This document shows positions 1 through 5,105 of a stretch of DNA of 5,105 nucleotides, one piece after another (position 1 is the first letter of the stretch; every line of letters begins with the position of its first letter). Source of the stretch: Pseudomonadota bacterium (GTDB taxonomy: Bacteria; Pseudomonadota; Alphaproteobacteria; Rhizobiales; Xanthobacteraceae); assembly GCA_023442085.1 (NCBI GenBank), contig JAEZMT010000482.1:1-5105 (forward strand), written 5' to 3'. The notes under the pieces are model-generated. The model saw nothing but the letters and a program-made list of their open reading frames with translations. It did not search any database and was not told where the DNA came from. A program made the position numbers and the translations under genes.

Positions 1-1
1 C

Positions 2-127
2 AACGGCATCATCCCGACCCCGATCACCATGGACGAGCTCGAAGACCTGCTCATGGAGCACGGCATCATGAAGGCCGTGGACGAGAGCATCGTCGGCAAG
101 ACCGCCGCCGAACTCGCCGCCGGCTGA
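2..127 (+). CDS. nifH: Nitrogenase iron protein NifH, C-terminal end only (5' part outside window)
   Basis: The frame enters from the left edge and encodes 41 residues before a TGA at 125-127. The tail contains TPITMDELEDLLMEHGIM, then DESIVGKTAAELAAG. This is the characteristic C-terminus of the nitrogenase iron protein, which carries a TMDELE..LLMEFGIM block and a GKTAAE tail. NifH is the homodimeric, ATP-hydrolysing 4Fe-4S protein that passes electrons to the MoFe protein. The P-loop and cluster cysteines lie outside the window, so it cannot be shown that the gene is intact. It is followed by hairpins and then by the fixABCX control region, not by nifD. This suggests a monocistronic or additional nifH copy, since nifH is usually followed directly by nifDK. 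A VnfH-type alternative cannot be fully excluded from the tail alone, but NifH is the best reading. Confidence -1.
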   Translation, partial: NGIIPTPITMDELEDLLMEHGIMKAVDESIVGKTAAELAAG

Positions 128-136
128 ACGAGGATC

Positions 137-162
137 GACGGGCCGGCCCCCGCCGGCCCGTC
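137..162 (+). terminator. Perfect 11-bp hairpin just after nifH, without T-tract
   Basis: The left arm GACGGGCCGGC (137-147) and right arm GCCGGCCCGTC (152-162) are perfect reverse complements around a CCCC loop. The stem starts 10 bases after the nifH stop codon. The 3' flank (CACCCGAC) has no run of T, so this is not a standard intrinsic terminator. It could be a Rho-assisted terminator or a 3'-end hairpin that stabilises nifH mRNA against exonucleases. The structure is plain in the sequence; its role is inferred. Confidence -1.
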
Positions 163-272
163 CACCCGACGTCCGTCCCCGCGGCTCGCCGCGCATATTT
201 CACCGGGGCTGGGCGTGACCTTTGCGAATACGCCTTTTCACACACCGTACGCTGAAGATTATTCAAGGTCCC

Positions 273-302
273 GGTCCCTCGCCGCAAGGCGGGGGACCTT
301 TT
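273..302 (+). terminator. Rho-independent terminator downstream of nifH
   Basis: The arms GGTCCCTCGCC (273-283) and GGCGGGGGACC (288-298) form an 11-bp stem with one G-T wobble. They are closed by a GCAA (GNRA-type) tetraloop at 284-287 and followed by TTTT at 299-302. This is the standard architecture of an intrinsic terminator on the + strand. An alternative outer pairing, AAGGTCCC near 266 with GGGACCTT, is also possible. It lies about 145 bases past the nifH stop, so it probably ends the nifH transcript and insulates the fixA promoter. It could instead end a small RNA made from the nifH 3' region. Confidence -1.
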
Positions 303-503
303 GCAAGAGCGCCTCGACAAGACCTGCTTTGCATCAACGTCCTTCCCAGCGCCGGGCGATGACTTCGCCCCATCCGCGCATCCCCGCCACCCTGGCTCGT
401 TTTTTCTCCGACAACGGCGCGATGATCGCGGGCGTCACATTCCCGACGTTCGCGCCCTGCGCGCGATGCGACATGGCCGCCCCGATGATTTGCAGCGTCG
501 GCC
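303..503. other. Non-coding stretch between nifH terminator and fixA enhancer
   Basis: I find no convincing gene, RNA gene or repeat here. Reading frames that cross it (for example 215-571 on + and 263-586 on -) have no plausible ribosome binding site, show arginine- and serine-rich composition typical of chance frames in GC-rich DNA, and run across the enhancer. It looks like spacer DNA separating the nifH transcription unit from the fixABCX regulatory region. Confidence -1.
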
Positions 504-519
504 TGTCGCCTTCCCGACA
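504..519 (+). promoter_or_regulatory. NifA upstream activator sequence (UAS)
   Basis: TGTCGCCTTCCCGACA matches the NifA enhancer consensus TGT-N4-T-N5-ACA at every fixed position, including the T at 511. It is also a partial palindrome (CTGTCG...CGACAG, 503-520). Its centre lies about 115 bases upstream of the -24 GG and roughly 140 bases upstream of the predicted transcription start, within the usual range for NifA enhancers. NifA bound here would loop to contact sigma-54 RNA polymerase at 626-640. The site is seen directly; binding is inferred from the consensus and context. Confidence -1.
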
Positions 520-547
520 GGGACATGGGCTTTCTCATGTATTCATC

Positions 548-568
548 CATTGTCGATATCCGACAATG
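548..568. promoter_or_regulatory. NifA-like palindrome with nine-base spacing
   Basis: CATTGTCG (548-555) and CGACAATG (561-568) form a perfect 8-bp inverted repeat around ATATC. The core reads TGT-N9-ACA (551-565), one base shorter than the NifA consensus. It shares the TGTCG...CCGACA outer bases with the perfect UAS at 504-519. Its centre is about 94 bases upstream of the predicted start. It may be a weak or auxiliary NifA site, or the operator of another dimeric regulator. It does not match an FNR/FixK box (TTGAT-N4-ATCAA). Confidence -1.
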
Positions 569-625
569 TAATGACCGGCAGGACAAATCGCTGAAAATGC
601 GAGCGATTCACAGTTGAGGATAGCT

Positions 626-640
626 TGGCACGGCGTTTGC
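626..640 (+). promoter_or_regulatory. Sigma-54 (RpoN) -24/-12 promoter of fixABCX
   Basis: TGGCACG-GCGT-TTGC matches the sigma-54 consensus TGGCACG-N4-TTGC without a mismatch. The invariant GG (627-628) and GC (639-640) are separated by exactly ten bases. The predicted transcription start is near 652, leaving a leader of about 33 bases before the fixA ATG. With the NifA enhancer at 504-519 this is a textbook nif/fix promoter, active when NifA and sigma-54 are present under nitrogen-fixing, low-oxygen conditions. I found no good IHF consensus (WATCAANNNNTTR) between enhancer and promoter. Confidence -1.
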
Positions 641-684
641 CAGTCATCGCTCAGGAGCCGTTGGGTTTGGCTCGGAGCGAATTC

Positions 685-1533
685 ATGCACATCGTCGTCT
701 GCATCAAACAGGTTCCGGATTCGGCGCAGATCCGCGTCCATCCCGTCACCAACACGATCATGCGGCAGGGCGTGCCGACGATCATCAACCCTTATGACCT
801 GTTCGCGCTGGAAGAGGCGCTGCGGCTGCGCGACAAGTTCGGCGGCGAGGTCACGGTGCTCACCATGGGCCCGCCCTCCGCGGAAGATTCCCTGCGCAAG
901 GCGCTGACCTTCGGTGCCGACCGCGCCGTGCTCCTGACGGACCGCTTCTTCGCCGGCTCCGACACGCTCGCCACCAGCTTCGCGCTGGCCACCGCCATCA
1001 CCAAGATCGGCCAGACCTGGGGCGTGCCGGACCTCGTGTTCACCGGCAAGCAGACCATCGACGGCGACACCGCCCAGGTCGGCCCCGGCATCGCCAAGCG
1101 CCTTGGCCTCATGCAGATCACCTATGTGGCGAAGATCGCCGAGTTCGATCCCGCCGAGCGCACCATCACCCTGGAGCGCCGCGCCGAGGGCGGCACGCAG
1201 GTGCTGAAGTCCAAGCTGCCCTGCCTCGTCGCCATGCTGGAAGCCACCAACGAGATCCGTCGCGGCAGCATGGTGGACGCCCTGCGCGCCGCCCGCGCCG
1301 AGATCGTCAAGTGGAGCGCCAAGGATGCCGGCGTGACCGACCTCAACATGTGCGGCCTCAAGGGCTCGCCCACCATCGTGAAGCGCGTCTTCGCGCCGAG
1401 CGCGCGCTCCGAGAAGGCCAAGTTCATCGAGGCCGGCGAGGGGGGCAACCTCTCCGAGGCGCTGATCGCCGAAATCTTCACCCGCCAGCCCAGCCTAGAA
1501 GCCGACCTGACCGCGCTGGCGCGCGGCTTCTGA
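685..1533 (+). CDS. fixA: FixA, ETF beta-subunit homologue of the FixABCX electron-bifurcating complex
   Basis: The product is 282 residues, a usual length for FixA. It starts MHIVVCIKQVPD, the typical opening of the ETF beta family, and carries GKQTIDGDTAQVGP at about 121-134, the nucleotide-binding segment. LEATNEIRRGSM near 185-196 is another conserved ETF-beta block. FixA pairs with FixB. In bifurcating ETFs the beta subunit holds the flavin that takes a hydride from NADH and splits the electron pair. I chose the ATG at 685 because GGAG (674-677) sits seven bases upstream and the family N-terminus begins there. The same frame can be extended to a TTG at 625, but that codon overlaps the -24 element and would precede the predicted transcription start. 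It is the first gene of the NifA/sigma-54 operon; fixB follows after 60 bases. The family assignment is very secure. Confidence -1.
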   Translation: MHIVVCIKQVPDSAQIRVHPVTNTIMRQGVPTIINPYDLFALEEALRLRDKFGGEVTVLTMGPPSAEDSLRKALTFGADRAVLLTDRFFAGSDTLATSFALATAITKIGQTWGVPDLVFTGKQTIDGDTAQVGPGIAKRLGLMQITYVAKIAEFDPAERTITLERRAEGGTQVLKSKLPCLVAMLEATNEIRRGSMVDALRAARAEIVKWSAKDAGVTDLNMCGLKGSPTIVKRVFAPSARSEKAKFIEAGEGGNLSEALIAEIFTRQPSLEADLTALARGF

Positions 1534-1593
1534 CGGCCTCCGCCGCCGAGCCCGCGCGCCCTTCGTGACATCCAGATCAAAGAGCCGACCATC

Positions 1594-2703
1594 ATGAGCG
1601 AGCCCAAGACCCCCCCCGCCCCCGCCGCCGGTGGACGCGCCTCCACCAAGAAGGAGCTGCCGGAACGCTTCAAGGCGTACAAGCACGTCTGGGTGTTCAT
1701 CGAGCAGGAGCGCGGCCAGGTCCATCCCGTGTCCTGGGAGCTGATGGGCGCGGGCCGCAAGCTCGCCGACAAGCTGGGCGTGGAGCTCGCGGCCGTGGTG
1801 GTCGGCGCCGAGGGTGAGACCGTGCGCGGCGCGGTGGCCGAATCCTTCTGCTACGGCGCCGACCTGGCCTATGTGGTGGCCGACCCGGTGCTCACGGACT
1901 ATCGCAACGAGGCCTACACGGCCGCGATGACCGACCTTGTGAACACCTACAAGCCGGAGATCCTGCTGCTGGGCGCGACGACGCTCGGCCGCGACCTCGC
2001 CGGCGCCGTGGCGACCACGCTGCTCACCGGCCTCACCGCCGATTCCACCGAGCTGGACGTGGACGCCGACGGCTCGCTTGCCGCCACCCGCCCCACCTTC
2101 GGCGGCTCCCTGCTCTGCACCATCTACACGCTGAACTATCGCCCGCAGATGGCGACGGTGCGCCCACGCGTGATGCCGATGCCGATCCGGGTGGAGAAGC
2201 CCATCGGCCGCGTCATCGAGCACAAGCTCGGCGTGGTGGAAGCGGACATCGTCACCAAGATCCTGAACTTCATCCCCGACCGCGATTCCAACAAGGCGAA
2301 CCTCGCCTATGCGGACGTGGTGGTGGCCGGCGGCATGGGCCTCGGCTCGCCGGAGAATTTCCAGCTCGTGCGCAACCTCGCCATGGCCATGGGCGCCGAA
2401 TATGGCTGCTCGCGCCCGCTGGTGCAGAAAGGCTGGGTCACCTCCGACCGCCAGATCGGCCAGACGGGCAAGACCATCCGCCCGCGGCTCTATATCGCCG
2501 CAGGCATTTCGGGCGCCATCCAGCACCGGGTGGGCGTCGAGGGCGCGGATCTGATCGTCGCCATCAACACCGACAAGAACGCGCCGATCTTCGACTTCGC
2601 CCATGTGGGCATCGTCACCGACGCGATCCGCCTCCTCCCGGCCCTGACGGAAGCCTTCGCCAAGCGCCTCTCGGCCCACTCCAGCGACAAGCTCGCCAGC
2701 TGA
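1594..2703 (+). CDS. fixB: FixB, ETF alpha-subunit homologue of the FixABCX complex
   Basis: The product is 369 residues. The first 20 or so are rich in Pro, Ala and Lys and look like a flexible extension before the conserved domain (KHVWVFIEQERGQVHPVSWEL, about 30-50). The N-terminal ETF domain runs to about 205. The C-terminal FAD-binding domain contains VVVAGGMGLGSPENF (about 242-256), GQTGKTIRP (289-297), AAGISGAIQH (302-311) and AINTDKNAPIF (323-333), the classic ETF-alpha FAD-binding signatures. FixB forms a heterodimer with FixA and carries the flavin that relays the high-potential electron toward FixC and quinone. The ATG at 1594 follows a weak purine stretch (AAAGAG, about 1579-1584). 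It lies 60 bases after fixA and 23 bases before fixC, clearly within one operon. Identity is very secure; electron routing is taken from studied homologues. Confidence -1.
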   Translation: MSEPKTPPAPAAGGRASTKKELPERFKAYKHVWVFIEQERGQVHPVSWELMGAGRKLADKLGVELAAVVVGAEGETVRGAVAESFCYGADLAYVVADPVLTDYRNEAYTAAMTDLVNTYKPEILLLGATTLGRDLAGAVATTLLTGLTADSTELDVDADGSLAATRPTFGGSLLCTIYTLNYRPQMATVRPRVMPMPIRVEKPIGRVIEHKLGVVEADIVTKILNFIPDRDSNKANLAYADVVVAGGMGLGSPENFQLVRNLAMAMGAEYGCSRPLVQKGWVTSDRQIGQTGKTIRPRLYIAAGISGAIQHRVGVEGADLIVAINTDKNAPIFDFAHVGIVTDAIRLLPALTEAFAKRLSAHSSDKLAS

Positions 2704-2726
2704 CAGCCAGCAAAAGGAACAGTCCG

Positions 2727-4034
2727 ATGATCGACGAAAGGTTCGATGCGATTGTCGTCGGCGCCGGCATGGCCGGCAATGCCGCCGCCTACACCATGGC
2801 CTCCCGCGGCCTGAAGGTGCTGCAGCTGGAGCGTGGTGAGTATTCCGGCTCCAAGAACGTCCAGGGCGCCATCCTCTATGCCGAGATGATGGAAAAGATC
2901 ATCCCGGACTTCCGCGAGGACGCGCCGCTGGAGCGTCACCTGATCGAGCAGCGCTTCTGGATGATGGGCGAGACCTCCCACACCGGCCTGCACTACCGGT
3001 CCGACGACTTCAACGAGGAGAAGCCGAACCGCTACACCATCATCCGCGCGCAGTTCGACAAGTGGTTCTCCTCCAAGGTGCGCGAGGCCGGTGCCCTGGT
3101 GGTGTGCGAGACCACGGTGACCGAGCTGGTGCAGGACGCCTATGGCAAGGTGATCGGCGTGAAGACCGATCGCGGCGGCGGCCAGATTCATGCGGACGTG
3201 GTGGTGCTGGCGGAAGGCGTCACCGGCTTGCTCGGCGCTCGCGCCGGCCTGCGCAAGATCCCCAAGCCCACCGAGGTGGCGCTGGCGGTGAAGGAGATGC
3301 ACTTCCTGCCGCAGGAAGTCATCGAACAGCGCTTCAATGTGAAGGGCAACGAGGGCGCCGTGATCGAGGCCGCCGGGACCATCTCGGAAGGCATGACCGG
3401 CATGGGCTTCCTCTACACCAACCGCGAATGCGTGTCGGTGGGCATCGGCTGCCTCGTGTCGGACTTCCAGAAGAGCGGGGAATCCCCCTACACGCTGCTT
3501 GAGAAGTTCAAGCGCCACCCCTCCATTGCCCCGCTGCTGGAAGGCTCCGAGGTGAAGGAATACGCCGCCCACCTCATCCCCGAGGGCGGGTTCAAGTCCA
3601 TCCCGCAGCTCTATGGCGAGGGCTGGGTGGTGGTGGGCGATGCCGCCCAGCTCAACAACGCCATCCATCGCGAGGGCTCGAACCTCGCCATGACCTCCGG
3701 CCGCATCGCCGGCGAGGCGATCTTCCAGGTCAAGTCCCGCAAGGACCCCATGACCGCGTCGAACCTCTCGCACTACAAGAAGATGCTCGACGACAGCTTC
3801 GTGATAAAAGACCTCAAGAAGTACAAGGACATGCCGCAGCTTCTGCACATCCAGTCGCAGAACTTCTTCCTCACCTATCCCCAGCTGGTCAACAAGGCCA
3901 TGCAAAACTTCGTGCGTGTCGACGGCACGCCGAAGAAGGAGAAGGAGAAGATGACGGTGAAGTCCTTCACCTCCGCGCGGTCGTGGGCGGGCCTTTTCGG
4001 CGACGCCTTCAAGCTCGCCCGCGCCTGGCGCTGA
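2727..4034 (+). CDS. fixC: FixC, flavoprotein subunit related to ETF-quinone oxidoreductase
   Basis: The product is 435 residues, normal for FixC. An N-terminal Rossmann fold binds FAD: FDAIVVGAGMAGNAAA with GAGMAG at 12-17 and an acidic E35 at the end of the second strand. SGSKNVQGAI (about 40-49) is typical of FixC/ETF-QO. The second FAD motif is VVVGDAAQLNN, with G304-D305, followed by IHREGSNLAM (313-322). It resembles the flavin and quinone parts of ETF-QO but ends without the C-terminal 4Fe-4S domain, which is supplied by FixX. FixC takes electrons from FixAB and delivers them toward quinone at the membrane; no transmembrane segment is apparent. A lysine-rich stretch (KKEKEK, 403-408) lies near the C-terminus. 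AAAAGGAA (2712-2719) is a good ribosome binding site before the ATG at 2727. Confidence -1.
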   Translation: MIDERFDAIVVGAGMAGNAAAYTMASRGLKVLQLERGEYSGSKNVQGAILYAEMMEKIIPDFREDAPLERHLIEQRFWMMGETSHTGLHYRSDDFNEEKPNRYTIIRAQFDKWFSSKVREAGALVVCETTVTELVQDAYGKVIGVKTDRGGGQIHADVVVLAEGVTGLLGARAGLRKIPKPTEVALAVKEMHFLPQEVIEQRFNVKGNEGAVIEAAGTISEGMTGMGFLYTNRECVSVGIGCLVSDFQKSGESPYTLLEKFKRHPSIAPLLEGSEVKEYAAHLIPEGGFKSIPQLYGEGWVVVGDAAQLNNAIHREGSNLAMTSGRIAGEAIFQVKSRKDPMTASNLSHYKKMLDDSFVIKDLKKYKDMPQLLHIQSQNFFLTYPQLVNKAMQNFVRVDGTPKKEKEKMTVKSFTSARSWAGLFGDAFKLARAWR

Positions 4035-4073
4035 GAGATCTTCAGCTCAGCGCATCCCCTTTTCCCACCTTGC

Positions 4074-4095
4074 GCGGCGGGCATACCCCCGCCGC
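4074..4095 (+). other. 8-bp hairpin between fixC and fixX
   Basis: GCGGCGGG (4074-4081) and CCCGCCGC (4088-4095) form a perfect GC-only stem with a six-base loop, in the 83-base gap between fixC and fixX. There is no T-tract after it, and the fixX ribosome binding site begins ten bases later. It is unlikely to stop transcription fully. It could slow 3' decay of fixABC mRNA or modulate fixX translation. Chance is not negligible at this GC content. Confidence -1.
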
Positions 4096-4117
4096 CCGAT
4101 TTCCGGGAGACTTTCAC

Positions 4118-4414
4118 ATGGCCACCGAAACCGCCGTCCGCGTCGAGGACAAGCTTTTCCAGAACCGCTACCTCGTGGATTCCGGGCGTTCGCACATCAA
4201 GGTGAAGGCGCACACCACGCCTTCGCCCGCGCTGCGCACCCTGCTCACGGCCTGCCCGGCCCGCTGCTATGAGCTGAACGACAAGGGGCAGGTGGAGATT
4301 ACCGCCGACGGCTGCGTGGAGTGCGGCACCTGCCGCATCATCGGCGAACCCTCCGGCGACATCGAATGGAACTATCCGCGCGGCGGCTACGGCGTGCTGT
4401 TCAAGTTCGGCTGA
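4118..4414 (+). CDS. fixX: FixX, ferredoxin-like 4Fe-4S subunit of the FixABCX complex
   Basis: The product is 98 residues, the usual FixX size. The cysteines are C46 and C50 (CPARC), then C66, C69 and C72 in GCVECGTCRI. The pattern matches the C-terminal ferredoxin domain of ETF-QO, where one CP cysteine and a CxxCxxC triplet bind a 4Fe-4S cluster, so C46, C66, C69 and C72 are the likely ligands. The C-terminus WNYPRGGYGVLFKFG is typical of FixX. FixX acts with FixC in passing electrons from FixAB to quinone. The ATG at 4118 is preceded by GGGAGA (4105-4110) at seven bases. The frame extends upstream to 3983, inside fixC, but that part lacks family sequence. It is 83 bases after fixC and is presumably transcribed with it. 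Confidence -1.
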   Translation: MATETAVRVEDKLFQNRYLVDSGRSHIKVKAHTTPSPALRTLLTACPARCYELNDKGQVEITADGCVECGTCRIIGEPSGDIEWNYPRGGYGVLFKFG

Positions 4415-4447
4415 GGGGCTTCCGCGCTCAGCGGTAGCGAAATAGCG

Positions 4448-4474
4448 ATCGGGAGCCGGCGCACGGCTTCCGAT
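4448..4474 (+). terminator. Hairpin downstream of fixX, possible operon terminator
   Basis: ATCGGGAGCCG (4448-4458) pairs with CGGCTTCCGAT (4464-4474) over 11 bp with one G-T wobble and a five-base loop. It lies 33 bases after the fixX stop codon. No T-run follows (ACGCCATCTGG), so it is not a full intrinsic terminator. It may be a Rho-assisted or leaky terminator, or a 3' stabiliser between fixABCX and the next gene. A smaller hairpin, ATCTG-GCAT-CAGAT (4480-4493), comes directly afterwards. Confidence -1.
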
Positions 4475-4532
4475 ACGCCATCTGGCATCAGATCGCCTTC
4501 GCCCCTAGATTGGGGGACGGGAGGACGATGTC

Positions 4533-5105
4533 ATGTCCGCATTTTCGTCAGGATCAACGGCCGGAGAGCCGGGGTTCGCCGAAGGTTTCGCAGCCAACGC
4601 GCTCGCGTCCGAGTTCGCCGTCGACGCGCTCGACTGGCAGGGACGTCCGCTGCGCTGCCAGGATTGTCCGCACGAGGATATCAAGGCCGAAGGGCGCTGC
4701 GATCTCGGCAAGGCGTGCGTCCTCGACCGGCGGCGCAAGCGCATCGATCGGTTCTTCGCGAACAATGCGGCGTTCGCCGCGCGCTATCTGGACCACCCCT
4801 ATTTCGAGGTGCGGGCGCTCGCCGCCCGGCACGCCAGCGTCTTCCTGATCGCCCCGCTCAAGGACGATCCCGAGCCGGACGTGCGCATGGTCTGCGCCGA
4901 CCGGCTTCCGCTTGCCCGTATCCGCGACATGCGTTTTGACCCCGAGCCGCGGGTGCGCATCGCCGTCGCCGGCCGTCTGGAGGGCAGCGATCTTGTCGCC
5001 CTCATGTCGGATGTGGACTACAGCGTGCGCATGGCGGCCGCCCGGCGCGCGCCGGCGGATGCGCTGGTCTATCTGATGCACGACCCGGAGGTGGACGTGC
5101 GCCGC
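4533..5105 (+). CDS. LRV-repeat protein with N-terminal 4Fe-4S cluster domain, partial (runs off right edge)
   Basis: The frame is open from ATG 4533 to the window edge (191 codons, no stop). GGGAGGA (4519-4525) lies seven bases upstream. The N-terminal part contains LRCQDCPHEDI...GRCDLGKACV, with cysteines at 42, 45, 56 and 62 (CxxC-X10-C-X5-C). This matches the LRV FeS4-cluster domain known from an Azotobacter vinelandii protein encoded near nif genes. It is followed by leucine-rich-variant repeats with an exact 24-residue period. A Val-Arg pair recurs at 93/94, 117/118, 141/142, 165/166 and 189/190, mostly within DPEPxVRxxxAxRL. Such repeats form a curved alpha/3-10 solenoid suited to protein contacts. 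Its function is not established; the context suggests a role with nitrogenase or the Fix complex. No signal peptide or membrane segment is visible. It may be read through from fixX, since no sigma-54 site precedes it. Confidence -1.
   Translation, partial: MSAFSSGSTAGEPGFAEGFAANALASEFAVDALDWQGRPLRCQDCPHEDIKAEGRCDLGKACVLDRRRKRIDRFFANNAAFAARYLDHPYFEVRALAARHASVFLIAPLKDDPEPDVRMVCADRLPLARIRDMRFDPEPRVRIAVAGRLEGSDLVALMSDVDYSVRMAAARRAPADALVYLMHDPEVDVRR

Noticed and set aside
548..568. FNR/FixK-type anaerobox
   Set aside because: The half-sites read TTGTC/GACAA with a seven-base gap, not TTGAT-N4-ATCAA, so the dyad does not fit this class.
215..571. Possible 118-residue gene in the nifH-fixA intergenic region
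   Set aside because: It overlaps the terminator, the NifA enhancer and the second palindrome, has no good ribosome binding site and resembles no family I recognise.
520..625. IHF site between enhancer and promoter
   Set aside because: Scanned both strands for WATCAANNNNTTR and found no acceptable match.
1495..2679. Long minus-strand open frame of 394 codons opposite fixB
   Set aside because: It is the antisense shadow of fixB in GC-rich DNA: His-, Gly-, Ala- and Arg-rich, with no recognisable domain, while the + strand encodes a clear ETF alpha protein.
2490..3905. Long minus-strand open frame of 471 codons opposite fixC
   Set aside because: It is antisense to the unmistakable FixC coding sequence and spans the fixB/fixC junction. 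Composition is typical of a shadow frame and it resembles no family I know.
4483..4497. TGGCATCAGATCGCC as a sigma-54 promoter for the LRV gene
   Set aside because: The GG is followed ten bases later by CC, not the required GC, and the TTGC block is absent. It also lies in a small hairpin.
4554..5081. Minus-strand frame of 175 codons at the right end
   Set aside because: It is opposite the LRV protein, whose 24-residue repeat periodicity and cysteine motif show that the + frame is real.
1..5105. CRISPR array, tRNA, rRNA, insertion sequence or phage signals
   Set aside because: No spaced direct repeats, cloverleaf sequences, transposase-like proteins or terminal inverted repeats were seen. 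The 24-residue repeats at the right end are protein repeats, not DNA repeats.

Overview
The window is high-GC DNA from a nitrogen-fixing bacterium, most likely an alphaproteobacterium. The gene content and protein sequences suggest the Azorhizobium/Xanthobacter group, but that placement rests on recognition by eye, not on a search. All genes are on the + strand and belong to nitrogen fixation.

Layout: (1) 2-127 is the last 41 codons of a nitrogenase iron protein gene (nifH). (2) 128-684 is a 557-base non-coding region. It holds a perfect 11-bp hairpin right after nifH, a second hairpin with a GCAA tetraloop and TTTT that looks like a true intrinsic terminator (273-302), a perfect-consensus NifA enhancer (504-519), a second related palindrome with spacing one base shorter (548-568), and a perfect-consensus sigma-54 (-24/-12) promoter (626-640). 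(3) 685-4414 is fixA-fixB-fixC-fixX, complete and in the usual order. (4) 4415-4532 is a 118-base gap with a strong hairpin. (5) 4533 to the window edge is the start of an iron-sulfur/leucine-rich-variant (LRV) repeat protein, open at the right end.

How the genes work together: FixA and FixB are homologues of the beta and alpha subunits of electron-bifurcating electron transfer flavoproteins. FixC is a flavoprotein related to the flavin part of ETF-quinone oxidoreductase, and FixX is the matching 4Fe-4S ferredoxin-like part. In studied diazotrophs the FixABCX complex oxidises NADH and splits the electrons, sending one to quinone and one to ferredoxin or flavodoxin, which then reduces the nitrogenase iron protein (NifH). 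The upstream nifH copy therefore encodes the eventual recipient of these electrons. The NifA/sigma-54 control region ties fixABCX expression to nitrogen-fixing conditions.

Nothing here amounts to a wholly new system. The less-understood parts are the LRV/Fe-S protein next to fixX, the second NifA-like palindrome with altered spacing, and the double hairpin downstream of nifH.
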